Assembly (NCBI GenBank): GCA_907164885.2
Contig: OU015492.1
Span: 200,259,120 to 200,323,119, forward strand
Reading direction: 5' to 3'
Source: Dolomedes plantarius
Taxonomy: Eukaryota > Arthropoda > Arachnida > Araneae > Dolomedidae
Length of the DNA stretch: 64,000 nt
Shown one piece after another: positions 46,371 through 58,583 of the stretch. Under the pieces are notes generated by a model. It made no database searches and was not told the origin of the DNA. It saw only the letters and a program-made list of their open reading frames with translations. The position numbers and the translations under genes are program-made. Positions within the stretch are counted from its first letter, which is position 1. The number at the start of each line of letters is the position of its first letter.

Positions 46371-46776
46371 TAGGGGAAAGTAGGGTAAGATGATGAACTC
46401 GGTATTTCTCCTACGCAATCATAGATAGCAGCCCCTGTCAAGGCAATTCTTAATACTCTAGTATTGGGTTATGACGCCCACTACAAGTAATATAAGTTGA
46501 GATCGTTTTGTGAGTAGTGGCGACTCAAATGTATTTCTGTAATCTGAGTTTGTAAATTTTGGACTTCATAGCACAAGGAATTACCCGACTACGGTAAGTT
46601 ATTTTTTCTCCTCCATTTTTCTCTCTCAAAATACAACTCGTAACGTTAAAAATCATGTATGTTATAGTTTATTTACGATAAGCTTGGATACTGATAAACA
46701 AGTTGAAATCGAAAAGGGTGTTGTGGGGTAGGATGACAAGGAGCCTACCTTAGAATTAGTACTGTCCAGATTACAC

Positions 46777-47575
46777 TGAGCGGATTCAGAGCTACTAGCA
46801 TTGAGCCTCTAGACAGCGAAATTTTCACAGACGAAGATTTTCAAGCTTCATGGACCACTGACGTTGTTGAAAACAACCAATTAGATTATCCTACCATTTG
46901 TCAGCAGCACATTTCATCGGCCTTTCCTCCTGAGCCTACCATTTCATCAACCCTATCTCCACAGCCATCAACTTCCTCAGCTCTTCCTCCACTTTGTAGT
47001 TTTCTTGCTTCCTATCGGAAGCAAGAAAACAACCAGGAAACCAAGGAAGAAACTGCCTTCTTACCACATTTCTGGATCTCCAGTAAAACAAGCTCTTTAA
47101 AAAAAGAAGAAAAAAAAACAATTGATGAAACTGAAACGACAGGAAAGATTGAAAAAGAAATCTGAAACATTAGCGTCAAAGAAAGCTAAATGTTTACCGA
47201 AAACACCTAGAAAAAGAAGGAAAACTAGAATGCGTCAACGGAATTACTGGTCATCTCATGAGTCATCACAACAAGAAGTTCCATATGTGGAGGACGACGA
47301 CTATGATACTGAAACATTATTGGAAAAAGACTGTATAATTTGCGGGGAGGAGGGAAAGGACGAATTATGGTATCAGTGCTTCAGGTGCAAATCTTGGGCA
47401 CATGCTCAATGTTCCGGCTAATTATGGTATCAGTGCTTCAGGTGCAAATCTTGGGCACATGCTCAATGTTGGGATGATAATGACTGGGATGATAATGAAG
47501 CAAAAGACAGACCCTGGAAATGCGATTTTTGTATACGAACTTTATTACCTATGTTTTTTCTTAATTTTTGTATCT
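46777..47575 (+). pseudogene. C-terminal part of a pogo-like transposase with PHD finger
   Basis: The frame opens with GFRATSIEPLDSEIFTDEDF, the stretch that follows the DDE domain in pogo/jerky-type transposases (compare AFRxxGIxPF, IF.E.DF). A Pro/Ser/Thr-rich linker follows (PPEPTISSTLSPQPSTSS). At about 47090 the frame shifts; then a Lys-rich stretch (47122 onward, KLKRQERLKKKSETLASKK) and an acidic linker lead to CIICGEEGKDELWYQCFRCK, SWAHAQC: a PHD-type Cys/His finger. A 52-bp tandem duplication repeats LWYQCFRCKSWAHAQC (47366-47417 and 47418-47469) and adds a stop; the second copy continues WDDNDWDDNEAKDRPWKCDFC. N-terminal HTH and the DDE core are missing. Confidence 0.82.
46997..47028. 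repeat. Hairpin in the pogo-like coding remnant
   Basis: GTTTTCTTGCTTCC and GGAAGCAAGAAAAC pair perfectly over 14 bp around TATC. Confidence 0.9.
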
Positions 47576-47970
47576 AATTCTTTAAGTTTTTGTTTCATTA
47601 TGGGTAATCTGTCATGGTGTTTTTAGTGTTATCCGTACCTTTTTCACTAAGGACCTAAGTGAAATTGTTTCTCTGCATTTTTGAAAATAAACCTTTATAT
47701 CTTGATTTATATAGTTATTGCTTCGTCATCTTACCCACCGCCCTTAGTCATCTTACCCCCACCTAATGGGTAAGATGACGAAAATTACTTTCTTGAGGGG
47801 AAGGGAAAATTTTGCCATCTTCCAAGAGGAGATGAAATCGTTTCATTTTTTTTTATAAAACAGAAGGGTTGAAAGAATTCTTTCCGCAAATTTCAGGTTC
47901 TTAAACCACTTATTGAATTTAGGAAAAATATTTGAAGCTTAAGTTCGTCATCTTACGCGACCTTCCCCTA

Positions 47971-48466
47971 TCGCTAAAAATATATTATTTCATTTCAGAT
48001 ACTTCCTCATTTGTATATTGTATAACAAATCTTTTTAAGAAATACCGCCTTATTTGTATGCGTAAGCTAAAAAAGCATTTTAATTAAGTTCAATCCTTAA
48101 AAATAACTTCACAAAGCAACCTGTTAAGACGTGTTGTTTTCCTTGTGTTAAAACGAATGTCTAATAATTATAAAAGCTGAATACTGTTTAAAACGATTTA
48201 TCCACGAACACCCATCATTTTAGAGAGTGTTAGAATAATGTTTCGTGCCAAATCTGTGTAGTGCCAACTGCTAAACGCATAATTAGGGCAACTAAGTGTA
48301 TTAGAGTTAACAGTTTCTATAACATTGTGGAAATGTTCCAAAAACCGGTCTTTGTATATCTGCTAGCATCCAAGAAGCATTGGGTCTAATAGATCTTAGA
48401 AATTCTGGACAATTTGTTGCTAAGTTTCTTTTTCAACATGACAATGTTTCATTCTGCAGATTGCAT
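47971..48466. other. Unassigned AT-rich sequence
   Basis: Nothing supported. Confidence 0.4.
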
Positions 48467-48845
48467 GGTTTGTTATTATTATTATTATTATTATTTGTTG
48501 TTGATATTTCTAATGCCACCTGGCCGGAAGAATTCCACACTAGATCCATAGGCCAGCAGGCTGAGGCGTGCAGCTCCAGTTTATAATGGCACACCAAAGG
48601 TCGGAGTCCGATTAAGCCAGTTGTCCCCCTCAATTTTGACCGAGCACAACCCGGGGTGACATCTGGGGGGGGGGGGGGGGTTCGTACACTTTCCTACGCT
48701 TTCTGATATGATAGTGGAACTATGGATTTAACGCACCCATATATGGCTTAGACAAGGGGTAATTAATGGCGTTTTTCAGGATTAGATCCGAGCATCCTCA
48801 AAACCGAAAGCCGACGCGCTCACACTAGACAACCTCAATCCCTTG
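48467..48845 (-). repeat. tRNA-derived SINE family d, copy 2
   Basis: Minus strand: GGTTGTCTAGTGTGAGCGCG, GGCTTTCGGTTTTGAGG, ATGCTCGGATCTAATCC, then CATATATGGGTGCGTTAAATCC and a tail ATCAACAACAAATAATAAT. A run of 16 G (complement C) lies at 48666-48681. The site that in copy 1 took the piggyBac-type MITE reads CGCCATTAATTACC here, that is, empty. Confidence 0.85.
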
Positions 48846-49017
48846 TTATCGTTTGCATACATTCATTAAAAACTACTTTGTAATATTGGTGTCATCTGTT
48901 TAGGATGTCTGGGAGCTTAGTATGATTCATATACAGCACTCTTAAAAGCCTTTCAGGGGCGCCGATCGCACAGTGCGAACGCATAATCTAATCTTCTTTT
49001 CGCTTGCATTCAATATA
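48846..49017. other. Unassigned
   Basis: Short spacer without features. Confidence 0.4.
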
Positions 49018-49190
49018 CAGTGGAATCTCGATCGATCGTTTTCGGATCCATCGTTTTTCCATATGTGTCGTTCATTTTATCAAGTCCCAACGATCATATT
49101 GCTTTGTTATGTTTCCGCAGCTATCGTTTTCCCGCATTTACCGTTCATTTTAATCGGTCCCTTGAAAAACGATAGATCGATATTCCACTG
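49018..49190. mobile_element. Tigger/pogo-type MITE, 173 bp
   Basis: CAGTGGAATCTCGATCGATC at the left and ATCGATATTCCACTG at the right are inverted, with TA on both sides (49016-49017, 49191-49192). The CAGTGGAA.CTCGAT start is the typical Tigger terminus. The interior shows inner inverted similarity (CGTTTTTC, CGTTCATTTTA twice). No coding capacity. Confidence 0.92.
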
Positions 49191-49192
49191 TA

Positions 49193-50400
49193 TTCCAGTT
49201 AAATGATCAGAAAATTGGTTAGTGCTGCCATCTGTTATCAGTTTAAAGAATAGTAAATTTTTCAAGATTTTTTAGGTTAAAAAGTCGGGAAAAAATCTGT
49301 ACCGTGCAAAAGGAGGAGGCTGTTGCCCCTTAAAGGGTGAAAACGAATTTATGTTGTGTTTACGAAATCGATAATAATATATTCTTTCAAATAATCACCG
49401 CCAATTATTTTTACTAAGACGGTACGAATAGTTTCATTGAAAACAAGTAAAATTCAAAGAGTTCGATTTCTCGTCACTGAAGCTATATCAATGGCTAAAT
49501 TGTTAAAAAAAAATTGCCAAAGAAAATAATTGACGATACGTGTCAGTCTTAGTTACTAAACGGAAAATCCGAAGCTTCATTTAAACGAAAATGGAAGATC
49601 AGTTTCGCCGTAAATTCGTACGCACAAGCATAACATAAAAACTTATAAATACATGGAAAAATACAATAATAAAATATTTGTTCAAGTTATTACATTACAT
49701 ATATCTTATAACGAGTAAAATATCTCGCTTCATTTGAATATATGTCGCTAGTGATGTAGTTAGGTTGTATAGTAAGGTTACTTACAAGCTCTGTTGTAAA
49801 AAAAACTACTCAACTAGCGAAGTACATGGAGTTCAGATGAGTCTGTGTGAGATCTCTAGCAGTTACACAAGTCATTATCCAGTGGAATTCTGAGCCGGAA
49901 AATTCTTCGAAAGTATGTTTAGGATGTTATGACAGATATTTGTTTAATTATTGAGCCACTGATTGGGATTTTGAGTTGGCTGTGATCGGTATCGCATGAT
50001 GTCCCAGGAGATGATGTCGATTTACGAGAGGATGAGAGATCGGTATGTGTCATCGAGTGGTGGTGGGAAACGACCGAGGCATTTGCGGTATATATTCAAA
50101 TGTGTGAGACATTTTCTTATACATAAATTATCTACGAATTATCCGACATCACTGACTGCTCAGATGTTCTCATGATGTCATGAACCTGTATTAAGGAAGA
50201 ATAGTATGATATGATGTTAATTGTTGCAGTTAATTGATGCAGCTAACTGATGCAGTTAATTGTTGCGTCGGACATAAACTGATGTAAATATGCGATAAAA
50301 ACTACTACACTGAACACACGAATTATCCGTAAGAGAATTATCCTTTTGGTGGATATCCCGTGAACATTGATTAGCTGGTTTATGTTTTAGAGACATGTAT
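49193..50400. other. Unassigned; 14-bp minisatellite at 50214-50270
   Basis: GTTAATTGTTGCA-like units (also GATGCA, CTAACTGATGCA) occur four times. The rest shows no gene. Confidence 0.5.
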
Positions 50401-50540
50401 TAAATTACAGCGACAACAGATTTAGGCCAGTCTTGAACACTTCAGTCGCCTACGCTTACAGCCGGATTCAAACGCTACAAACTCTGGTTTCTATGATTAG
50501 CACCCCCATTATTCTGCCATCATCCAATAATCCAAATGAG
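50401..50540 (-). repeat. Diverged SINE family c, copy 3
   Basis: Minus strand: GATGATGGCAGAATAATGGG, then GTTTGTAGCGTTTGAATCCGGC; order and words follow family c at 27291, with many changes. Confidence 0.45.
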
Positions 50541-50940
50541 GATTTTTCCAGCATCATAAAAAATGAAATAGAAGTTAATATATAATTGCTTGCAATGTAC
50601 GAGCAAGAACTTTATAGCATCGTTTGCCAAAAAGGGAATCTTACACATTGGTTTAGGAGACAAAAAAATATTTTGCTTTTATTTTTTAAACTAGTCCGTT
50701 TTTAAATCGCACGTTTACTCCACATTTAGCAAATTCGACATCTTGGCATTGTCGACAGAAAATGGTAGGCGATTGTTTCCTTAGTTTGTCATTTTATGTA
50801 GTATTTGGGGTGAGGAATTATCTGAATAACGCTATATATTCACTCTCTTAAAATATAATTGTCACCTTTTGTCTTTTCTAATTTGCAGAAAAATATTTTA
50901 TATTTAAATAATCACTTAGGACAGTTTCAAAAGATACAAA
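50541..50940. other. Unassigned AT-rich sequence
   Basis: Nothing supported. Confidence 0.4.
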
Positions 50941-51075
50941 CTCTGTGCCGAATGAATGTTTCGGGCAGAGTCTGGGGATTCACTTCCTCGTGTTGGTGTG
51001 GTTGCTTGAAGCTGTTCGGAATCTGTTTTGTACTGTAGCTCTTGTCTAATTAGACTTCGAGCAGAAAAGATTTGA
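50941..51075 (+). repeat. Diverged SINE family c, copy 4
   Basis: CTTGAAGCTGTTCGGAATC, TACTGTAGCTCTTGTCTAATTAGAC, CGAGCAGAAAAG correspond to the body of family c. Confidence 0.5.
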
Positions 51076-51527
51076 AGCTTTCTCAAGCAAGCAACTACCC
51101 TACCATGAGATCAAATCCATAGGCACTGTTATAAAAGACCAGCAAGCACTATGGCCAATTGACTGCGCTCTCACAAACACTTAGGTATAAACTTAGTGTC
51201 AATAAAGGACATTTCATACTTTATTTTTCTTAATAATTCAGCATCTTTGCTGAGTTTTAGTGTGGATTGTAATCATAGTCTTTCATATAGCCTTCAACAA
51301 AATCAAAATAATTACGTGACAGAAGTATGAAACTGAGTAAAAAATTCTCAATCCCATTTGCATAACCAGTAATGAAAAATCCACTGGTTCATTATCTGTT
51401 TTAAAAATAAGAATGCAATGTTTAAATTTGAATTTCAGGCTGTATAAATTATTATTGAGTATAAGTTTAGTACTTTAATGCAGCTTAAAAAATGAACACT
51501 TCGTTTGTATTCAGGAATATGATGTGT

Positions 51528-51583
<56 letters not shown>

Positions 51584-52884
51584 AAGTAAGTAAGTAAGAA
51601 ATTTATTGGTTGTAATGTTAAATATTTTTAATCGATATTTCCCCTAAAGTCACAAATCTTATTTCCTGTATCTAGCCAAATTATCTAATTAATCTCAAAA
51701 TTTACTTTTCCCCTATGGGAACTCAAGTGATGCTAAATTCACATTTCTTCGAATTTTGTTGTACATGGAATAATAAACCTAGATACAAAAATCGGAAAAT
51801 GATAATGAGTAGGAGACAATTTATCGAAATTCCATGACACAAACATGAGTTTCGGAAAGAGAAACTCTAAAAAAAGAAATAAAAAAAGCATTGAATTATT
51901 TGAATATCTCTTTCCTTGAGTATTCGTATTTTATTAAAAGAGCCCTTTTATTGTGTCCCTATTGAAATAACACTTGCCCTTTCAAAAACATACTACTTAC
52001 ATTTATTTGTAGAGCTACTGGCTTTTCGTTTTTGGAATAACATAAGTTTAGTTACTTTTACAAACATATTTTTTAAAGACTTGTACGTTGCGTTGCCTTT
52101 CTTAAATTTATGATCTTTATTCAGTTTGAACAAAGACGGGTAAATGAACAGAGTAGATTTACGTTGTGAATAGAAACATTCGTTATTTGCTTTGCTGACT
52201 TTTAGGGATCTGTAGAAATAAAATAAAGCTCCCCGTATGGTTGAAAATGAAAACTTAGAAAATAATCTTAAAATGACGTGTTTTAATGCATCGGTATTTC
52301 TGAAAATTAATTGTAGCAAAATGCGCAAAGCATGGGAGCACTTAAATAGCATGAAGGTGTATCTAATGTATAATGATATAAAATGGTCTCGCTTCATATT
52401 GCATTCCAGTTATAAACTGTACTTTGTTATTTTACATGGTTTAATAAGCTACCAAAATATATCCTTAGGATCATTTATAAAAAAAAAAATCTTTATAGAA
52501 TTATAGAAATTTTTGATCATGACCAAATTTAGCACTTCTCTTTTCATATTTAAATTTTTAAAAAGTTTTTCTTGAAAACCATTCTTATTGCTATAAAATA
52601 GCAGCTCTTATTGCTATAAAATTCTTATCGCTATAAAATTCTTATTGCTATAAAATAGGATAATGAAATTCTCTAAATATCATGAAATTCTCCCTTACAG
52701 CGAACTTTGAGGTACGAAGGTTTTCATCCCACATTTATAAATTCAATTTGTTATTTTTCCTGAATCAACCAAACAACCAGAAACGATCCTTAAAGTGTTA
52801 AAAAAGGATTTCATCATTTTACAAACTAATCGCTGTAAATTCTTTTGGGCAAGGATGACACAAAAACTGTTTTACAACATTGAA
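51076..52884. other. Unassigned; microsatellite 51525-51598 and minisatellite 52584-52660
   Basis: (TA)n(TG)n(TAAG)n at 51525-51598. At 52584-52660 ATTCTTATTGCTATAAAA recurs four times with small changes. A 134-codon minus-strand frame (51993-52397) lacks domain resemblance. Confidence 0.55.
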
Positions 52885-53076
52885 AACTACTTTTATTGTA
52901 GGATTACGTTCCTCCATAACGGTCCATCACCTAGTTTCTCAGCAAAATTTCAAACGCTAAAACTGTCCGTCTTTACCTCGTGAGTTATAATTTTGGCAGT
53001 GCTCCAAACCCAGTCTGTGTCGCTTGGACAAGCAGTAAACGGTTAAACAGAAAAGTACTAAAATACGTCAAAATTT

Positions 53077-53079
<3 letters not shown>
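52885..53079 (+). repeat. Dispersed repeat Y, copy 2
   Basis: Matches 16800-16985. Followed by (TA)n into which the mariner element has inserted. Confidence 0.8.

Positions 53080-53133
<54 letters not shown>
53080..53133. repeat. (TA)n microsatellite
   Basis: Uninterrupted run ending at the mariner left end. Confidence 0.98.
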
Positions 53134-53134
<1 letters not shown>

Positions 53135-53348
53135 GGGGTGCGTCATAAATTCGTGCAAAGTTCAAAAATTCGTAAGAAAAGAAGAAATGCTCGGAATTTT
53201 TTTTTCTTTTTGCGCCTATAGGATCAGAGGGACATTGGATTTTTTTGTCCACGTAAAAAAAAGTTTCCAAAATAAACGAAAGTGGGCTCTCACACGTCAT
53301 ACTGACGTTTTATGCAAATCAGGCTATCAATAAAGTACCTCGTTCGAA

Positions 53349-54017
53349 ATGGATCCGTCATTCAAACCCGGCAGCATGCTTTATTTACCAGATCGAGCGT
53401 TGGTAGTTGAACTTTTCTACAAGAATGGTGAATCCACAATTGTTGAATTGCGAAAGTTTTGCACGGAGAAATGACTGTAGACGCAAAAAAGCCCTATTTC
53501 ATAAAACGGGATACTGAATTTAGTACGACGTTTTAAGGAAACGGGGAATATGGAGGATCGTCCACGAAGTGGCAGATCATCCTTGAGCGCAGACCGCGTA
53601 AATGTTGCACAAATCGTCATGGAAGATTTGGCAGCTCAGACATCAACGGGGAGTAGGAGTGCTTGTGAAGCTGGGAAAAGAACGGGGATTCCGGAGCCGT
53701 CGATTCGACGTATTCTCACGGAATGCTGAATCTGTATTCGTACAAAATCCAGGCACTTCACCAGTTATTACCGGCAGATACAGATGCAAGACAAAACTTT
53801 GCTACGTGGGCTACATTGGTTGTGGGTATACCTAAAGTCTCGTGTGTACCGGGGCTCCCCAACCACTTTGGTGGAACTGAAAAATGCCATTCGACAGCCA
53901 GTCGCTGCCATCGTTGGCGACATGCTACACTTCGCTTTAATGGGCGTAGTAAGGCGCCTCACTTGCTTATTACCTTGTGCTGGTGGTAATGCTGAACATT
54001 TTTTGGAACTAGAATGA
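53349..54017 (+). pseudogene. mariner-type transposase, N- and C-terminal parts joined over a deletion
   Basis: ATG at 53349 opens MDPSFKPGSMLYLPDRALVV, a first helix-turn-helix, up to a stop after RKFCTEK. Shifted frames continue with RFKETGNMEDRPRSGRSS and AACEAGKRTGIP-like text (GSRSACEAGKRTGIPEPSIR), the second HTH and its linker. Then comes, without the DDE core, the C-terminal tail YLKSRVYRGSPTTLVELKNA and ends GGNAEHFLELE before TGA at 54015-54017. The lost core makes it inactive. The tail resembles the one at 9163-9333. Confidence 0.8.
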
Positions 54018-54179
54018 TATATCACCCCAATGGCGATTTTGGCTATTTTTTTTTGTCGCCTAGCAGAACGCGTGTCTTTGAAACGGGAAATTACGGAAAG
54101 TCCCAAAAATACGCATTTTTTATACTGTAAAACCTCAGAAAAGCACAAAAAACACATAAATACAAAACATAAAAGCTGA

Positions 54180-54960
54180 AAAGGAATACGAAATTTGTTA
54201 AGTGGGGTGACTGCCCCCTCAACTCCCCCCCCCCCCCCCGCGACAAAAAGTCAGTATAGTGCAACTAATAATAATTCATTTAAATAAACATAAAATATCT
54301 TGGTTAAACATCTTTGTTAAATATCTTCGTTAAACATCTTCGTTAAACATCTAGGTTAAATATCTTGATTAAACATAAATTAAAGTACAAATACAATAGA
54401 AAAAATACATGTTGGCAATAGAATTTAAAAAAAAAAATATCTATACCGAAATTTTGTACTCCTCCCAGTTAATTTTCGAAACGATTTCAATAAATGTATT
54501 AAAATAATCTACATTTGCCACTAAACATGATTTCCGAAACATCTACATTGCTAGGTAGAATTTAAAATCTGCCCTACGATTGTAACCACGAACCATGCCG
54601 AATAGATTTCTCAGTGTTACATTGCTCCCCCCCCCCCTACAATAACTTTCCTACAAACACATGTAAAAAAATCAGAACAAGAACTTTTAACTTTAATCCT
54701 CATCTCTGACACACATTTTTTGCAATTCGCGATCTTTAACAACCCAACCTCCGGCAAAAAATTAAAAAGCAACTGTTATTTAATATTTTGACTGAGCATT
54801 ACAGCAAAGTATTACACCAAAGTAAAAACCGGCAACACAGCAACCAAAACAAAGGGCGCCAGATTTGGCAAGAAATCTCTTGGGGGGGGGAGATATTATA
54901 CTTGTACCCATTTGTTACTTTAAAATAAATGAACAGTCTCATGTTATGGTGATTTGTTTG
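54180..54960. other. Extra sequence inside the mariner, with 13-bp minisatellite
   Basis: AAACATCTTCGTT-like units recur about six times at 54292-54370. Poly-C runs at 54222-54239 and 54628-54638 and poly-G at 54882-54890 lie at regular spacing. Nature unknown; TSD not found. Confidence 0.5.
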
Positions 54961-55167
54961 ATTGTTCGTTCGTATTTACCTGATTTGCATAATTAGTCTC
55001 AGTATGACGTGTGAGAGCCCTCTTTCGGTTACTTTTGGAAACTTTTCTTTTTTACATCGAAAAATATCCAATGTCCCCCTGATCCTATCGGCGCAAACAG
55101 AAAATTTTTCCGAGCATTACTTCTTTTATTACGAATTTTTGAACTATGCACGAATTTATGACGCACC

Positions 55168-55767
<600 letters not shown>

Positions 55768-55842
55768 TATATAGATACATATATACATAACACATACACA
55801 CTTATATACATAACACATACATACATATATACATACAACAGA

Positions 55843-55925
55843 GGTAAGCAATGATAAGTAATCCTACATTAATAACCTGCGGTAGTTTCGTTAGAATATA
55901 CTACCTGAATTTTTTTCCCTGCTAA
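55843..55925 (+). repeat. Dispersed repeat Y, distal part, copy 2
   Basis: Matches 17577-17660. Mariner and MITE lie between it and the proximal part. Confidence 0.7.
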
Positions 55926-56139
55926 ACATCAGGTAATGGAACCAGAATATATTTGTTTACAAATTTTTTTTTAAAAATCCTTCAAGCCATAAAAATATTT
56001 TTTTGATATCATCTTTTAACGAGTATAGATAAAGAAAAGAATGTTTTTCTGTTAAATACGATTTTTTTCATAAAGTACGTTTAGGAGCATTGTTAAGGTA
56101 TACTTGTTTGATTATATTACATACTTAAAAAGAATGAGC

Positions 56140-56245
56140 TGCAAGGGAAAAAATCTGTCGTAGCTGCAATGTCCTCTGGAGGCGCGGGGTCAAGTGGTCC
56201 AGTTCCGTCACTTGGGTCGGTTCAAAATTCCCGGACCAACAGATA
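56140..56245 (+). repeat. SINE family g, fragment
   Basis: AAAAATCTGTCG, GCAATGTCCTC, TCTGGAGG.G.GG.GTC, CGTCACTTG..TCGGTTCAAAATT match 57385-57490. Confidence 0.75.
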
Positions 56246-56448
56246 GAAGTCCAACCTCTCTTGAGACAATGACACCCCACTTCTATGGATAGGCCATTTG
56301 CACAATTCGTAGACACGACAACAAACAAACAAAAGGAATGAACAAATTAAGTTCTGAACTCCAGTAATTCGGATATTGATTCTAACATTATTGAGACAAT
56401 TCCTTGAAATATGAAAAATATTTTGAAATAAAAATTTAAATTTGCGCT
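56246..56448. other. Unassigned
   Basis: No supported feature. Confidence 0.4.
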
Positions 56449-56768
56449 TTAACCCCTTCCTTCTCGCTCCCGTGAAAATCACGGGGTGAGTTTTCGCCTT
56501 CTATTTCTCGTGCCCGTGATATTGCCGGGCTGGAGTGTCCAAAAGTAACGAACCCAAAAAGATTAAAACAATACATTTCATTTACAGTGAAAAAAATGTA
56601 TTTCTTATTTTACATACCAGATGGCAGCACCAGGCTATTTATAATGAAATTGGGGATGGTTTATTTTAAACTAGATATGACAGATCAAGAAATAAATGGA
56701 ATCCTCCGAAAAAAATAGGCCATTTTATTACCGTTTTATTGACAATTATGCGATCGTTAAGGGGTTAA
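56449..56768. mobile_element. piggyBac-type MITE, copy 2
   Basis: TTAACCCCTTCCTTCTCGC at the left and GCGATCGTTAAGGGGTTAA at the right; both TTAA intact. The same family sits inside SINE d at 28202. 320 bp, no coding. Confidence 0.92.
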
Positions 56769-57270
56769 GGTAGATAGAACTAATATATTTTATGGCAATA
56801 TGCAGTTTCGATCTTTACTTGAAGAAATGTGGTTATATCGCATAAATTACCAACTTAAATGACATAACAATTTTCGTTGTAAGTAAGTTTCTTAAAATGT
56901 CGTAAGTTTTCGTCGTAAGTTTTTTAAAATGTCTTTTAAATTTTGTTTGTTACTCAGAAACGTTTTCCATAAATACAAATCATAATAATATACATATAAA
57001 ACAAGTTCAAAAGCAATAAATTATTTTGGATAATAGCCGCTATAGATAGACTTCGTGAAAAATAAATAATGTAATAAGTATTCATTTTCACTAACGGGCA
57101 TTATATATTTTTCTTTTATTATTTTAAATTATTTTACGTAGTCTAAACAAGAACTTTAAACTACGCAAAATCATTCATTGTACATTTATGGCGATTTTGC
57201 AAAGCTCCGAAAAAATATGAGGCTTACAACCCTATCCGATATTTGCTAGAAACAATATCCGAATTAAAAG
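56769..57270. other. Unassigned; small tandem at 56873-56940
   Basis: CGT(C/T)GTAAGTTTCTTAAAATGT-like units recur three times. Confidence 0.5.
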
Positions 57271-57600
57271 GGCGCGGTGGCCCGGTTGGCAAATGTGTCG
57301 AGCCAGTGATCTGAGGGTTGTAGATTCGAGGCCTGTCTTTGACAAAATCCACCGCCGTGTACACTAATGGCTGCTGGTGCATGTAAAATCTGTCGGGGAT
57401 GCAATGTCCTCCAAGTTCTCAAATTTACCTCTGGAGGTGTGGAGTCGTGTGTTCCGGTCTCGTCACTTGACTCGGTTCAAAATTATGAGACCGGCTCATA
57501 GGGGTTAATGCTGGTTTTCCTATACGGTGCTCCCAGAAAAGTGGCCAGCAAAACCGCGGTGTCATATGACGGTAAGGATAATATTTAAGTAACCACCTGC
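57271..57600 (+). repeat. tRNA-derived SINE family g, fuller copy
   Basis: Head GGGCGCGGTGGCCCGGTTGG and GTTGTAGATTCGAGGCCTG as A- and B-box regions, body through CTGCTGGTGCATGTAAAATC, and end near GTGTCATATGACGG. Confidence 0.78.
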
Positions 57601-57777
57601 CGCATTGGTGAAGAAGATATCATAAATATTGAAGTTCAGGACCTAATTTGTTCTTCTTTTTAAATATATAATATAATCAGAGAAATATACAGTAACAATG
57701 TTCTTAAACGAACCATATGCTGGGACATAAAAATAATTCACTTTTTTTATAACACTCGTATCAATAGATGTCTAATT
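57601..57777. other. AT-rich spacer
   Basis: No feature besides the left TSD of the following SINE. Confidence 0.4.
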
Positions 57778-57793
57778 AATTAATTTGTATTAA

Positions 57794-58075
57794 ACTTAAA
57801 ACTCACGGCGCAACAGTCCGATGTGGACCAGGGCTGGCGGTACCCATCTTCGCTTTCGTAACCATGGGCTTGGGGTGCCATATAGCATATGTCTCAGTCA
57901 GGTGGTCAACCTGACGTGGGACCCCTAGAGTTTAGTTCCCAAGCATGGTTGGTCCTCATTTTATCGACCCACTGAAGGGATGAAAGGCTGAGTCGACCTT
58001 GTCCAGTCACAGGGTTGAACCCTGGACAAGTGGGATGGCAGCTTGACGCTTTTAACCACTACGCCACAGGGCTTC
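57794..58075 (-). repeat. Complete tRNA-derived SINE family h with 16-bp TSD
   Basis: Minus strand starts GAAGCCCTGTGGCGTAGTGG (clear A box) and has CCAGGGTTCAACCCTG (B box, 58010-58025), then a body rich in CC/GG and a tail GCGCCGTGAGTTTTAAGT. Identical AATTAATTTGTATTAA lies at 57778-57793 and 58076-58091, the target duplication of LINE-type retrotransposition. The best-preserved SINE here. Confidence 0.95.
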
Positions 58076-58091
58076 AATTAATTTGTATTAA

Positions 58092-58583
58092 CCGAAGGAA
58101 TAAAAATATGATTTGTAAAATATATAAATTCTGTTTTTTTTTTGTTTTTTTTGGGGGGTACCATAAAATATTGTTTTCCTTGATTCTATGTTGCATAAAA
58201 AGTCGTAATTCTATCCTTACTACCTGCAGATGAGGTTGCCGGGACAAATTTGTAAAATCAGTTGTTTTGAAACAACGGGTTCTTTACCACATGTTACCAT
58301 TAATGAAAATCTCAAATGTTCCACAAATACAGTACTAAAGAAATTCGATCTTTAAGTCATCTATCATATTCCGGCTGATGCAATCCAAATATACACGGAT
58401 GGAAATAAGCAGCAATCGGGCTACAGATAGTTGTTCGCCAAGGATTCAAATGTAAGAAATTTTGATAATAGCTTAGTTTTTAGATGAGAACTGATGGTCT
58501 ATAGAGAGGCCGAATTCTCTCCATTTAAAAACAATTGGATAATGACAGAGAGTGTCATTAAACATATAATAAACTGCTCTCTT
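58092..58583. other. Unassigned AT-rich sequence
   Basis: Nothing supported. Confidence 0.4.

Larger units (their letters stand above)
46373..47968 (+). mobile_element. pogo-like element, internally deleted, TA borders
   Basis: Left end GGGGAAAGTAGGGTAAGATG and right end CATCTTACGCGACCTTCCCC are inverted over about 27 bp with five differences; TA on both sides (46371-46372, 47969-47970). 1596 bp. The motif GGTAAGATGACGA or its inverse recurs at about 46384, 46726, 47725, 47745, 47768 and 47948, as expected for subterminal transposase-binding sites. Only the C-terminal part of a transposase with a PHD finger remains. Confidence 0.85.

Noticed and set aside
51993..52397. 134-codon minus-strand frame
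   Set aside because: AT-driven composition, no domain, overlapping frames of similar length on the other strand.
57794..58075. Functional tRNA gene (also 27291, 60050, 3411, 42010)
   Set aside because: A and B boxes are present, but the acceptor, D and anticodon stems do not pair properly and tails plus TSD show SINEs.
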